A stretch of DNA of 64,000 nt. Origin: Bacteroidota bacterium (lineage in GTDB: Bacteria; Bacteroidota; Bacteroidia; 2-12-FULL-35-15). Of the stretch, positions 17,688-26,325 are shown one piece after another. The position numbers and the translations under genes are program-made. The notes beneath the pieces were generated by a model. The model did no database searches. It was not told the origin of the DNA and saw only the letters and a program-made list of their open reading frames with translations. Numbering within the stretch: the stretch's first letter is position 1; every line of letters starts with the position of its first letter. The stretch spans positions 555,616 through 619,615 of the forward strand of contig JAOQAE010000004.1 of NCBI GenBank assembly GCA_025963725.1. Direction: 5' to 3'.

Positions 17688-18371
17688 ATGAAAAAGATCT
17701 TTACTGCGGCCGCATTCGCCGTATTGGCTGTTTTAAATGTTTCCGCCCAAAAGAACGCTCCTTTTGAAGGAACCATCACTTACACCATTTCCTTTGAAGG
17801 ATCGGGCCTGCCGCCGGAAGCGATGGCAATGCTGAACGGTGCCGAATCGGTTACTTACATTAAAGGCGACAAGCGCCGCACCGACATGAACCTGGCCATC
17901 CAGAGCACTTCAGCGATCATGGACACCAAATCAAAGCAGATCGTGACGCTTATGGATATGATGGGACAGAAATACCTGATCCGCATGAATGAAGCCGACC
18001 TTAAAAAAGAAGAGGCGAATGCGCCGCAAACCACTATCAAATACCTCGATGAAACAAAAATGATCGCCGGCTACAAATGTAAAAAGGCGGAAGTGACCAT
18101 GAAGACCAAGGAAGGCAAGGAGGAAGTGGTGAACGTGTATTACACCGAGGAGATCCCTACTTCTGATCTGAAGTCTGCCTACAAAGGCCTGAAAGGCTTC
18201 CCGATGGAATACACCATCAACCAGGGAGGCATAAAAATGTCGTTCACCACCAAATCGGTTTCCAAGGAGACGGTTGCCGACAGCAAGTTTGAGATCCCGA
18301 AAGAAGGATACAAGGAAACAACGATGGATGAGTTCCAGAAGGAAATGATGCAGATGGGCAGCGGGCAATAA
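17688..18371 (+). CDS. DUF4412 domain secreted/periplasmic protein
   Basis: A 227-residue protein with a standard signal peptide (MKKIFTAAAFAVLAVLNVSAQ) and no lipobox. The mature part fits DUF4412: an FEGTITYTISF start, a KGDKRRTDMNL stretch, and a C-terminal FEIPKEGY-type strand. It is a paralogue of the lipoprotein just upstream. One copy is predicted to be anchored in a membrane and the other soluble in the periplasm or secreted. The fold is reminiscent of LolA/LolB-like half barrels, which is only an inference, although a LolA gene lies 2.7 kb downstream. The operon is closed by a terminator at 18391-18424. Confidence 0.78.
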   Translation: MKKIFTAAAFAVLAVLNVSAQKNAPFEGTITYTISFEGSGLPPEAMAMLNGAESVTYIKGDKRRTDMNLAIQSTSAIMDTKSKQIVTLMDMMGQKYLIRMNEADLKKEEANAPQTTIKYLDETKMIAGYKCKKAEVTMKTKEGKEEVVNVYYTEEIPTSDLKSAYKGLKGFPMEYTINQGGIKMSFTTKSVSKETVADSKFEIPKEGYKETTMDEFQKEMMQMGSGQ

Positions 18372-18390
18372 GCCCTAAGCCTTTCCGGGA

Positions 18391-18424
18391 AAGCCTTTCG
18401 CAGCTGCGGAAGGCTTTTTTGTTT
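18391..18424 (+). terminator. Rho-independent terminator after the DUF4412 pair
   Basis: AAGCCTTTCGCAG pairs with CTGCGGAAGGCTT (one T-G pair), followed by TTTTTTG. It lies 20 bases after the stop codon. Confidence 0.85.
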
Positions 18425-18483
18425 TCCACAGTGCCCCGTTTATAAGATTTTTGCATTGCGCTCCCAACCGCATTGTCATTTGG

Positions 18484-18491
18484 TAATTTTG
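18484..18491 (+). promoter_or_regulatory. -7 promoter element for ftsK
   Basis: TAATTTTG is an exact TAnnTTTG match 63 bases upstream of ATG 18554. It supports ATG 18554 as the ftsK start over the upstream in-frame TTG at 18473, which would lie before the transcription start. Confidence 0.5.
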
Positions 18492-18553
18492 ATGTTGGAA
18501 AAAATGCAGGCGCTTGCCCCGCAGTTGGATCCATCATCTCAATTTCCGTTGCA

Positions 18554-21100
18554 ATGGCCGAGCCGAAAAAAAACACGTTAAAGAATACGATCAGGGAGGA
18601 GAAGGCCGAAAGTAAAGCTTCATCCAAAGAGAAGGAAAGCAAGCCGAAAAAGGAAAAAAGTGCAGAAAGCGCGCCCGGGCCATCCATTTCCGAAAAGGTG
18701 GACCTGCTGTTCGCGTTCAGCCGCAACGAGCGCTTCCAGAGGATCTTCGGGCTTTCATTGCTGCTGCTCTCCGTTTACCTTGCCATTGCATTCACCTCAT
18801 TTGCATTTACCTGGCAGGTGGACCAGGACAAGGTGCTGGGCGATCTTTTTGCGCCGGAAACCACCGTGCAGAACTGGCTTGGAAAGTTCGGCGCCCTGCT
18901 TTCACACATTTTCGTGCATAAATGGTTTGGCGTAGCCTCCTATATTTTTGCTTTTGTTGCTTTCGCGACGGGATTACGGATCACCTTCAACGTTTCCTTC
19001 TTCAATATCCGCAAGGTATATGCTTATTCCTTCTTCTTCCTGGTGTTCAGTTCCGTATTGCTGGGCTATATTTTCAGCGATGCGCTGTTCTTTCTTGGCG
19101 GCGCTTTCGGGTACACCATGAGCAACCGGCTGAATGGGCTGCTAGGCCACATCGGGACAGGGGTGCTGCTGTTCTTTGCCTTTATTGTTTTTCTTGTTGC
19201 GGCCTTCAACTTCTCCTTCGACCTTGGAAAAAAAGACCCGCTGAACGATGACAAAGGCCCGGAGCCGGAACCGGAGCCGGAAGAAAAAACACTGCCACTG
19301 AACTCCTTCAGGGAGGAAACGGAAATTGAAGAAGAGCCTTTCCTCGTGGAGGAAGAGGAGGAGGAAGAAGCGCTGCCACCTGTATTGAAGGTGAAGGAAG
19401 TGATGGAGATCACCAACGATGCAAGGCACGAGATCGTGGAAGAAGCGGAAAAGCCCGTGGAGCGCGAGCCGATCGTGCTTTCAACAGAAGCCGATGGCGT
19501 GCAGTTCACCGTTGAAAAATCGGAGCAGAAGGAGCAGGAGCTAAGCCCTGAGCAGATCTCCGAAGCGCTGGTGGCGCAGGTTGGCGAATATGACCCTACG
19601 CTCGACCTTGGCAATTACCAGTTCCCGCCGCTCGACCTGCTGGAGAATTACGGAGGCTCTAAAGATATTGTGATCAACACCGAAGAGCTGAACGCGAACA
19701 AGGACAGGATCCTGAAAACGCTGGCCGATTACGGCATCGAGATCGAGAAGATCAAAGCCACAGTGGGGCCTACCGTTACCTTGTATGAGATCATTCCCGC
19801 TGCAGGCGTGAGGATCTCGAAGATCAAGAACCTCGAGGATGATATCGCTTTAAGCTTATCGGCATTAGGCATCCGGATCATTGCGCCGATCCCCGGAAAA
19901 GGAACTATCGGGATCGAGGTGCCGAACCAGAATGCCGAAATGGTGCCGATGCGCACCATCCTCGCCTCCGAGAAATTTCAGAATACGACGATGGATCTGC
20001 CGATCGCGCTTGGCAAGACCATCAGCAATGAAACATTTATCGCCGATCTTGCGAAGATGCCCCACCTGCTGATGGCCGGTGCTACAGGGCAGGGTAAATC
20101 GGTCGGACTGAACGCCATCCTTGTTTCGCTTTTGTATAAGAAGCATCCTTCGCAGATCAAGTTCGTGCTCGTGGACCCTAAAAAGGTGGAGCTCACGCTG
20201 TTCAACAAGATCGAGCGGCATTTCCTTGCCAAGCTGCCCGATTCGGCGGAAGCCATTATCACCGATACAAAAAAAGTGGTGCATACGCTTAACTCGCTCT
20301 GCATCGAGATGGACCAGCGCTACGATCTGCTGAAAGAAGCGCAAGTGCGGAATTTAAAGGAATACAATGCAAAATTCATCGCGCGGAAATTAAATCCGAA
20401 TAACGGGCATAAGTTCCTGCCTTACATTGTGCTGGTGGTGGATGAGTTCGCCGATCTTATCATGACGGCCGGTAAAGAGGTGGAAACGCCTATTGCGCGA
20501 CTCGCGCAGCTGGCGCGTGCCATCGGGATCCACCTGATCATTGCCACGCAGCGCCCTTCCGTGAACATCATCACAGGAACCATTAAAGCCAACTTCCCTG
20601 CGCGGATCGCATTCCGCGTTACGTCTAAAATAGATTCGCGCACCATCCTCGATGCCGGCGGCGCCGACCAGCTCATCGGCCGTGGCGACATGCTTTTATC
20701 CACCGGTAACGACCTTATCCGCATCCAGTGCGCATTTGTGGATACGCCGGAAGTGGATAAGATCTGTGATTTCATCGGCAGCCAGCGCAGCTATCCTACC
20801 GCGTTCCTGCTTCCTGAATATGTGGATGAGAACGGCGAAGGCAGCGGCAAGATGGATGACCCTTCCGAAAGGGACCAGCTATTCAACCAGGCAGCCGAAA
20901 TTGTTGTTTCCACGCAGCAGGGATCGGCCTCTTTATTGCAGAGAAGGCTGAAGCTGGGCTATAACCGTGCAGGCCGCATTGTCGACCAGCTCGAATCTGC
21001 CGGGATCATCGGGCCATTCGAGGGTTCCAAGGCCCGCGAGGTGCTAATTAAAGATATGCTATCTTTGGAACAGTTTTTGAATAATACAGAGAAACTCTAA
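18554..21100 (+). CDS. ftsK: DNA translocase FtsK/SpoIIIE
   Basis: An 848-residue ATP-driven DNA pump at the division septum that clears the chromosome terminus and helps activate XerCD recombination. A lysine/glutamate-rich N-terminus is followed by about four membrane segments (residues roughly 60-225) and an acidic linker. The FtsK core has Walker A GATGQGKS (about residue 508) and Walker B VLVVDEFADL (about residue 625). The C-terminal winged-helix gamma domain contains SLLQRRLKLGYNRAGRI. I chose ATG 18554 because an in-frame TTG at 18473 lies upstream of the -7 box. The linker is short compared with E. coli FtsK. A lolA-type gene follows after 10 bases, as is common in Bacteroidota. Confidence 0.96.
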   Translation: MAEPKKNTLKNTIREEKAESKASSKEKESKPKKEKSAESAPGPSISEKVDLLFAFSRNERFQRIFGLSLLLLSVYLAIAFTSFAFTWQVDQDKVLGDLFAPETTVQNWLGKFGALLSHIFVHKWFGVASYIFAFVAFATGLRITFNVSFFNIRKVYAYSFFFLVFSSVLLGYIFSDALFFLGGAFGYTMSNRLNGLLGHIGTGVLLFFAFIVFLVAAFNFSFDLGKKDPLNDDKGPEPEPEPEEKTLPLNSFREETEIEEEPFLVEEEEEEEALPPVLKVKEVMEITNDARHEIVEEAEKPVEREPIVLSTEADGVQFTVEKSEQKEQELSPEQISEALVAQVGEYDPTLDLGNYQFPPLDLLENYGGSKDIVINTEELNANKDRILKTLADYGIEIEKIKATVGPTVTLYEIIPAAGVRISKIKNLEDDIALSLSALGIRIIAPIPGKGTIGIEVPNQNAEMVPMRTILASEKFQNTTMDLPIALGKTISNETFIADLAKMPHLLMAGATGQGKSVGLNAILVSLLYKKHPSQIKFVLVDPKKVELTLFNKIERHFLAKLPDSAEAIITDTKKVVHTLNSLCIEMDQRYDLLKEAQVRNLKEYNAKFIARKLNPNNGHKFLPYIVLVVDEFADLIMTAGKEVETPIARLAQLARAIGIHLIIATQRPSVNIITGTIKANFPARIAFRVTSKIDSRTILDAGGADQLIGRGDMLLSTGNDLIRIQCAFVDTPEVDKICDFIGSQRSYPTAFLLPEYVDENGEGSGKMDDPSERDQLFNQAAEIVVSTQQGSASLLQRRLKLGYNRAGRIVDQLESAGIIGPFEGSKAREVLIKDMLSLEQFLNNTEKL

Positions 21101-21110
21101 AAAAACAATT

Positions 21111-21752
21111 ATGTTCACAAAGAAAAATATCCTTGTTGCCCTGTTAGCCGTTGGAAGCTTAAGCGCTTTAACTGCACAGACCGATCCGAAAGCAAAAGCC
21201 ATTTTAGATGACCTGAGCGCAAAAACAAAAGCATATACCACCATAAAAGCTGAATTCACCTTCACCACCGAAAAGAAAGACAAAACGAAGGAGTCGCAGG
21301 AAGGGAAGATCCTGACAAAAGGAAACAAATACAAATTAGAGATCCCGGGACATGTAATCTACTGCGATGGCAAAACGATCTGGGATTACATCAAGGCGAG
21401 CAATGAAGTGCAGGTGAAGGATGCGGAAACCGGCGGCGATGATGCCGTAAACCCTTCCACCATCTTTACTATTTACGAAAAAGGCTTCAAATATAAGTTC
21501 GATGGCGAGGATGCAACCACGCAAACCATCAGCCTTTTCCCTGAGAACCCCGACAAGAAAAAGTACCATACCGCTAAATTGTTCGTGGATAAAGTGAAAA
21601 AGCAGATCTCCAGCGTGAAAATGATGATGAAGGACGGCTCTACGCAAACGTACACCATCAAAAGCTTCCAGTCAAACACCCCGATCGCGGACACCGAATT
21701 TACATTCGATATGAAAGGACATCCGGGTGTTAGCGTGGAGGATCTGAGGTAA
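21111..21752 (+). CDS. lolA: Outer-membrane lipoprotein carrier protein LolA
   Basis: A 213-residue periplasmic protein with a signal peptide (ending SALTAQ). LolA takes lipoproteins released by the LolCDE transporter and carries them to the outer membrane. The pattern fits: TIKAEFTFTT near the N-terminus, GKILTKGNKYKLEIPG, then CDGKTIWDY, and a C-terminal MMMKDGSTQTYTIKSF strand. The start is 10 bases after ftsK, so the two are almost surely one transcript. A terminator follows directly. Confidence 0.9.
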   Translation: MFTKKNILVALLAVGSLSALTAQTDPKAKAILDDLSAKTKAYTTIKAEFTFTTEKKDKTKESQEGKILTKGNKYKLEIPGHVIYCDGKTIWDYIKASNEVQVKDAETGGDDAVNPSTIFTIYEKGFKYKFDGEDATTQTISLFPENPDKKKYHTAKLFVDKVKKQISSVKMMMKDGSTQTYTIKSFQSNTPIADTEFTFDMKGHPGVSVEDLR

Positions 21753-21775
21753 TTTGATAACAAATATAAAATGAG

Positions 21776-21802
21776 AAAGGCCACTGAAGAGTGGCCTTTT
21801 TT
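21776..21802 (+). terminator. Rho-independent terminator after lolA
   Basis: A 10-bp perfect stem (AAAGGCCACT with AGTGGCCTTT), GAAG loop and T-run. It lies between convergent lolA and the thioredoxin-like pair; the A-run on the left side may let it act in both directions. Confidence 0.9.
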
Positions 21803-21824
21803 ATTGTGCTGTTGAGCTTAACGT

Positions 21825-22157
21825 TTATTCGGATTTAGTAAGCAGCTCTTCTAAAAGCTCCTCCACTCCCTCTTTTGTTGAGGAATGCCTGCTGTCGAGC
21901 AGCTGCCCTTTAAAATAAAGCGTAATTACAGGCTGCTTTTTATCCAGGATGCGCTGCTTCGCCTTTGGATTGTCATCAGCATTGATCACGAGAAAAATAA
22001 CATCTTTATACTTCGGGTCATTGGATAATTCCTTATAAACCGGGACGAAATCAGCGCAGGCCCTACCGCAATCATCGGTATGGTATTTCAGGATCACACG
22101 GTCGTTCTCAGCAACCTGCAGGAATAAATAGGAATCGGTGGTTTCAGTAACTGGCAT
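21825..22157 (-). CDS. Thioredoxin-fold protein with CxxxC motif
   Basis: A 110-residue cytoplasmic protein. The pattern VILKYHTDDCGRACADF, then VIFLVINADDNP, then QPVITLYFKGQLLD fits the thioredoxin fold, with TLYFKG in the place of the cis-proline strand. The usual CxxC site is replaced by C30-GRA-C34, a CxxxC spacing, so a normal oxidoreductase cycle is doubtful. It starts 3 bases after the stop of a second thioredoxin-like gene, so the two form an operon. A role as partner, chaperone or monothiol enzyme is open. Confidence 0.7.
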   Translation of the reverse strand: MPVTETTDSYLFLQVAENDRVILKYHTDDCGRACADFVPVYKELSNDPKYKDVIFLVINADDNPKAKQRILDKKQPVITLYFKGQLLDSRHSSTKEGVEELLEELLTKSE

Positions 22158-22160
22158 GTG

Positions 22161-22499
22161 TTATAATTTGAATTTAAAGGTAAATAATCGTTGCAGCATG
22201 CCTCTAAGGGTCTTTTCATCGGATACATTCTCGCATTCAATAAGGAAGCCTTCTTTAAATGCAGCAATGAACGGAACCTGTTTCTTTTTAATAAACTCCT
22301 CCGCTACGGGGTTATTGCGCGAATCAACCCACAAAAACTTCACCTTTCTGAAATCCTTATCCTTCGACAGCTCCTCGAACAGGTCATTCATTTCCTTACA
22401 GCCCTGGCAATCGGCCTCCGGCTGATAATTAACAACGATAAACTCATTTTCTAAAAAGAGCTTAGGCCATTCTACCTGATCACTGTTAATTATTTCCAT
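22161..22499 (-). CDS. Thioredoxin-fold protein with CQGC motif
   Basis: A 112-residue cytoplasmic protein with FIVVNYQPEADCQGCKEM (C31 and C34), then KFLWVDSRNNP and KKQVPFIAAFKEG. These fit a thioredoxin-like fold with a CxxC redox site and cis-proline (VPFI). It is the first gene of a two-gene operon with the CxxxC paralogue (3-base gap). The acidic residues before the CQGC site are unusual compared with the WCGPC of typical thioredoxins. The redox partner is unknown. Confidence 0.72.
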   Translation of the reverse strand: MEIINSDQVEWPKLFLENEFIVVNYQPEADCQGCKEMNDLFEELSKDKDFRKVKFLWVDSRNNPVAEEFIKKKQVPFIAAFKEGFLIECENVSDEKTLRGMLQRLFTFKFKL

Positions 22500-22602
22500 A
22501 AATCTTTAGGATGGGATTTGCAAGGATTACCTGCCTTTGTCTGCCTTTAAAAATATGCCAGATGGAACTATCCCATTAAAAGCAGCCGATGTTGAATGTG
22601 GC

Positions 22603-23019
22603 TTAGCCCGCTTTTCGGGAAGAAGCCTTGATTCCCCAGTATCCGCCAAGGTAAGAGCAGGGTATGAACAGGAAAATGGAAATGATGATGGTCCATACCG
22701 GGTGCGGGATCATGAACAGGTTGTAGGCGCCCAGTCCCATGAGAATGCCGCCAACGGTGATCGCATTTGCCATTTTATTCACCGGCGCCATTGCCGAGGC
22801 TATGAGTCCGCCCACAAGAGAGCCGAGCGCATAGGAAAGCACCAGCAGGATAAACACAATGGAAGGCGCCGCGCTTGTATACGCATTGATGGCTTCAGGG
22901 TCGTTGAGGTTCATTCCCGCAGGCATCGGGTAAATGACGTGGCCAAGCACTTCCAGTGAGATGATGATGAACAGCCCGCCAATAAGGCCAAGCGCAGTGG
23001 AGAGGATCTTTTTTGCCAT
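22603..23019 (-). CDS. Small four-helix membrane protein of unknown function
   Basis: A 138-residue integral membrane protein with four hydrophobic segments (about residues 5-28, 50-72, 83-105 and 108-130) and a short basic C-terminus (KASSRKAG). A loop after the first helix (YPMPAGMNLNDPEAI) probably lies outside. I do not recognise a named family, though similar short proteins are common in Bacteroidota. It is separated from the thioredoxin-like operon by 103 bases with no recognisable feature. The intergenic repeat at 23069-23159 lies upstream. Confidence 0.65.
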   Translation of the reverse strand: MAKKILSTALGLIGGLFIIISLEVLGHVIYPMPAGMNLNDPEAINAYTSAAPSIVFILLVLSYALGSLVGGLIASAMAPVNKMANAITVGGILMGLGAYNLFMIPHPVWTIIISIFLFIPCSYLGGYWGIKASSRKAG

Positions 23020-23068
23020 GATGTTTTAGTGTGTCAGAAATGTTGATTTTTTAAACGGCAATAACTGT

Positions 23069-23159
23069 GTCACTTCGAGTGCGTAATGAAATGAAGCGTA
23101 TCGAGAAGTAGACCAGTTCTCGATACTTCGCCGGAAAAGGCGAAACTCGAACTGACATA
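23069..23159. repeat. Intergenic repeat with CGAGAA-N9-TTCTCG dyad (copy 2)
   Basis: Starts GTCACTTCGAG, contains CGAGAA-N9-TTCTCG, then a GCCGGAAAAGGCG mini-hairpin and CTCGAACTGACAT. It is nearly identical to 61750-61830 over its second half and related to 12308-12350. It is non-coding. Confidence 0.85.
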
Positions 23160-23180
23160 CAAACTTACAAAAAGGAAATA

Positions 23181-23212
23181 AAAAAAGCCCTCCCGGTTTT
23201 CCGGAAGGGCTC
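23181..23212 (-). terminator. Terminator of the Asp-box T9SS gene
   Basis: On the minus strand, AGCCCTTCCGG pairs with CCGGGAGGGCT around an AAAA loop, followed by TTTTTT. It lies 20 bases after the stop of the minus-strand T9SS gene. Confidence 0.9.
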
Positions 23213-23232
23213 TTGTTTTTTTATTCGGCAAA

Positions 23233-25137
23233 TTATTTAACGATCAGCTTCTGAGTTGAAGTTCCATCTGCAGAGATCATGTTGATGATGTAAATACCTG
23301 CATTGAATTTCTCAAGGTTGATCTGCATGTTGTGTTTTCCTGCAGCGAATTCCTGGTTAGCCAGCTCAGCTACCATTTGTCCGGTTACATTGAACACGCG
23401 GATGCTTACTTTTCCTTTGTTCGCTACTGTGAATGCAAGGTTTGTGCTTGCAGCAGCAGGGTTAGGGTACAATTCCATTGAAGACATTGCAGCAGCATTT
23501 TCGCTGATGCCTGTTACGCATGCAAGGTCAGCTACCGGTACTTTAATGTAGTTGATGGTAGCATCGCCGCTTTGCGGGTCAGGAGTAGCGGCGGTAACAC
23601 CGTGTCCTACTGCATTGTCGGTTTGAACGATGAGGTGAACAAATCCGTCAACACGTTTTGCCATTGCACCGTAAACACCTTCTACGTAATCCTGCTGGGA
23701 AGGCCCCGGAGGGTCAGTAACGTCCTGTGGCGTGCACCATGTAGCACCACCGTCATCGGAGCGCATTACATAGGTGTGCCTGTAGCTTTTTCCATCGCCG
23801 GGAGCGCCTAATTCAGCGTTTCCTTCGTAGATGCTGGCATAAGAAACATAGATACGGCCTGCTGCATCAATACCTGAAGATGGCATAGAGCTAAGCGATA
23901 CCTGGTAAGTTCCCCACTCAGTAACATTTAAAACTCCGTCAGCATCGATATCTGCCGCAGCAGCGATCATTACAGGAGTGCTAACAGAAGCAGAAGAAGC
24001 TCCCATTGATTCATTCCAGTACATTAAGCCGTCAGTTCCCGGGAAGTAGCTTACGCCGCCATCGCCAAGGTCATCATTCAGCATGCGCATGCGTCCGAAC
24101 CATACGTGAGCCTTGCCCTGGTTGTCGAGCATAACGTGTACGGAAGCATCGTTTGTTTCCAGTGTATCGGCAATACCGTCACTGTCAATATCCGATAACA
24201 TTGTAGGCTCGTCAAATAAAGGGATCGGGAAATAGTTAACGATCGTTTTTGTCCAGGTAGCTCCGTTATCAATAGATTTGATCAGGACAACATCCACATC
24301 AAAGCCTCCTGCAACAATAGCAATAGTGTCGCCTTTTGCATCGATAGAATAAGAGTCTCCGCCAAATCCTAAATAAGAAGAAGCATCGATCTCAGGGATC
24401 ACCGTGTGAAGCTTATCCCAGGTAATTCCGCCATCAAGTGAGCGGGAATACGCAAGGGCTCCATCCTGGCCCATGAATGGCGCACCGCCAACCCCGGTAG
24501 TCTGGGAGATCACGTGCAGGGTCATTCCGTTAGCACCGCCAACAGCTAAACGTGCCCATACGTCAGGAGAACCTAAGAATGCAGCATCGCTCCATGGCCC
24601 GGTTCCTTTAACAGGACGTTTAGAAATGTGCAGGTCGGATGCTTCGTGGGAAACAACAACTTCAGCACCTGTAGAAGTAACGCCAATGTTGGTGAAGCCT
24701 GTTCTTACGTTTTCAATTTTTGCAGTAGGGTTTGGGCCCCAGCTTGAGCCATTGAAATAGTTATAGCCTGTTCCGCGGTCGGTCCAGCTAGCCTGCTGCG
24801 TGGAGAATGTCCATGTAGCGGATAATGTTCCGTCAGGATTGTTGATCAGGCGGTTGCAGATAGATGCATTGGTTTGCAGCTGGTAGCCGGTTGTTCCGAT
24901 AGCCGTTGTTGTATAAGCGCGCTGTGCAGGAGTTGCAGGCCTTAAGCCGCTTACCAGCCCGGAAAATGAAGGTGTTGCTTCTGCGCCCGGAAGCTGGTTC
25001 TTTTTGTAAAGCTCAGCTTTCGTAGCAAGGGCCGGCTTTACTTTAGGAGGAGTTACCCCATTGTTGAGCGTGGTTGTTTGCGCAAAGGCAAAACTCCCAA
25101 GACCCAAAGCAACTCCAAAGAGTACTTGTTTTTTCAT
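23233..25137 (-). CDS. Secreted Asp-box (BNR) repeat protein with type A T9SS sorting domain
   Basis: A 634-residue secreted protein. A signal peptide (MKKQVLFGVALGLGSFAFAQ) is followed by a predicted beta-propeller containing three Asp-box motifs of the S.D.G.TW type: SLDGGITW, SIDNGATW and SDDGGATW. Two calcium-loop-like stretches, DIDSDGIAD and DIDADGVLN, lie between them. The C-terminus (MELYPNPAAASTNLAF, GIYIINMISADG, KLIVK) is a type A T9SS sorting domain. Asp-box propellers occur in sialidases and other surface hydrolases, but I see no clear catalytic set, so the activity is unassigned. It has its own promoter (25182-25213) and terminator. Confidence 0.87.
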   Translation of the reverse strand: MKKQVLFGVALGLGSFAFAQTTTLNNGVTPPKVKPALATKAELYKKNQLPGAEATPSFSGLVSGLRPATPAQRAYTTTAIGTTGYQLQTNASICNRLINNPDGTLSATWTFSTQQASWTDRGTGYNYFNGSSWGPNPTAKIENVRTGFTNIGVTSTGAEVVVSHEASDLHISKRPVKGTGPWSDAAFLGSPDVWARLAVGGANGMTLHVISQTTGVGGAPFMGQDGALAYSRSLDGGITWDKLHTVIPEIDASSYLGFGGDSYSIDAKGDTIAIVAGGFDVDVVLIKSIDNGATWTKTIVNYFPIPLFDEPTMLSDIDSDGIADTLETNDASVHVMLDNQGKAHVWFGRMRMLNDDLGDGGVSYFPGTDGLMYWNESMGASSASVSTPVMIAAAADIDADGVLNVTEWGTYQVSLSSMPSSGIDAAGRIYVSYASIYEGNAELGAPGDGKSYRHTYVMRSDDGGATWCTPQDVTDPPGPSQQDYVEGVYGAMAKRVDGFVHLIVQTDNAVGHGVTAATPDPQSGDATINYIKVPVADLACVTGISENAAAMSSMELYPNPAAASTNLAFTVANKGKVSIRVFNVTGQMVAELANQEFAAGKHNMQINLEKFNAGIYIINMISADGTSTQKLIVK

Positions 25138-25181
25138 AGCATTATTGATTTAGGGTTAGACGTGCATTTTTTTAATGAAAA

Positions 25182-25213
25182 CAAATATAAAGAACCGATC
25201 CTTAGAAAACAAG
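25182..25213 (-). promoter_or_regulatory. Promoter of the Asp-box T9SS gene
   Basis: On the minus strand, CTTG, a 20-base spacer, then TATATTTG: an exact -7 box and a one-mismatch -33 box. The start would be near 25175, about 38 bases before the start codon at 25137. Confidence 0.65.
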
Positions 25214-25271
25214 CGCTGCGCGGCACATTCTTGATAAATTGTGTAAATCTTTCGGGAATGGGTAAAATTAT

Positions 25272-26087
25272 CTACAGCGCTGCGCCTGTATTGGCGCGCA
25301 GGTGGATCGAGAAGCTTTTGGCTGGTGTTTCCGGTGCTTCCTGGCGGTACGATGGAACAGGAGCGCTTGTATATATGGCGCAGAGCGTGTTCGACACGCG
25401 GTAGAGGTGTTTCTGCCTGCCGGCGGGTGTTCCGTCGAGGATGCCCCTCAGCACGTCCCAGCGCACATCATTCGGGTGGTTGCCGTAGTCGTGCCACACG
25501 ATCATGGAATGCTCATCCTTTAGAAGAGAGAATGCATTTCTTGTATCGCTCATCACGCTTTCATAGTGATGATCGCCATCGATAAAGATCAGGTCGAATT
25601 TTTTTCCAAGGCTTTTATAGTCGTAGCTGAGCGAGTTGCCCTGCAGGTGGGTTACATTCTGAAGGCCTTTTGAGTAAAAGCGGTGAAGCTCTACATATTT
25701 TTTGCTGAGCCCCATCCGGAGCATCTCGTTATCGGGGAGGTTGAGCGTGGTACAGTGCGTAGCCACGGAAGCCACGTTGGCAACGCTTTCTCCGCGCCAG
25801 GTGCCGATCTCGAAATATTCACAATCCTTGAATCTTTTTGCAAGCCCTTTCAGCAATGCAAGGTCGATGGGAGTGGAGCCGCCGTCGAGATAACAGAACG
25901 GGCTCACTGTTTCATCGAAGCCGGGGAGCAGGCTGCAAATGTCCACGCAGGGCAGCCCTTCGGGAAGCGAATGTTTTTCGGCAACGGCTTTTTTGTTCAC
26001 ATCGGTATCGTCCAGCACCTTGTTTAACAATGAAGGTTGCCGGAGGATCAGTGATAGTGCTTTGAAAAGTTTGCGTGCCTTGCTCAT
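25272..26087 (-). CDS. Class I SAM-dependent methyltransferase (Methyltransf_24 type)
   Basis: A 271-residue protein with a Rossmann-type SAM site. CEYFEIGTWRGES (about residue 90-103) is motif I. DLIFIDGDHHYESVMSD (about residue 165-180) is the metal- or substrate-proximal motif of the Methyltransf_24 family, and MIVWHDYGNHP follows. Relatives methylate sugars or glycan parts in surface polysaccharide clusters. Here it lies next to a flippase and a glycosyltransferase on the same strand, which supports a polysaccharide-related role, although 229 bases with a repeat separate them. The substrate is unknown. Confidence 0.8.
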   Translation of the reverse strand: MSKARKLFKALSLILRQPSLLNKVLDDTDVNKKAVAEKHSLPEGLPCVDICSLLPGFDETVSPFCYLDGGSTPIDLALLKGLAKRFKDCEYFEIGTWRGESVANVASVATHCTTLNLPDNEMLRMGLSKKYVELHRFYSKGLQNVTHLQGNSLSYDYKSLGKKFDLIFIDGDHHYESVMSDTRNAFSLLKDEHSMIVWHDYGNHPNDVRWDVLRGILDGTPAGRQKHLYRVSNTLCAIYTSAPVPSYRQEAPETPAKSFSIHLRANTGAAL

Positions 26088-26194
26088 TTAGGACAAAGAA
26101 AATAAAAAAAAGCTAAGGAGGGGCAGAACATGCTATTTTAATCTGCCACAGATTCACGGATTAGTAGAGAATGTGTTTTTGTTTTGCCGTTTGT

Positions 26195-26228
26195 ACCACC
26201 CCGACCCTCCTAAGAGGAGGGAGCTGAT
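26195..26228 (+). repeat. CCACCCC...CCTCCTnnGAGGAGGG palindromic repeat (copy 1)
   Basis: ACCACCCCGACCCTCCT, AA, then GAGGAGGGAGCTGAT. The core is an inverted repeat CCCTCCT/AGGAGGG. Two further copies flank the far side of the toxin-antitoxin pair (51819-51850 and 51897-51930). I see no gene in the surrounding 26088-26316 interval. Confidence 0.85.
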
Positions 26229-26296
26229 CCTGCGAACATTTAAAAAGAAGTTCTGATTAAAAATTTCTGCTCAAATTATTCCAACGAAGCGTTCCC

Positions 26297-26325
26297 CTCC
26301 TCCAACCTCCCAACTCCTAACTCCT
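26297..26325 (-). repeat. G-rich tract at the 3' end of the flippase gene (copy 1)
   Basis: On the minus strand, GGAGTTAGGAGTTGGGAGG then TTGGAGGAGG, containing the flippase stop codon TAG. Similar tracts lie at the stop codons of two other minus-strand genes (44403-44444 and 45720-45749). Spaced GG runs could allow a two-layer G-quadruplex in the transcript. Confidence 0.7.

Noticed and set aside
18473-18553. Upstream TTG extension of ftsK
   Set aside because: A -7 box at 18484-18491 lies inside this segment, so transcription starts after it; ATG 18554 is preferred.
23303-23551. Open frame opposite the sorting domain of the Asp-box protein
   Set aside because: No start context and no domain; it overlaps a clear type A sorting domain.
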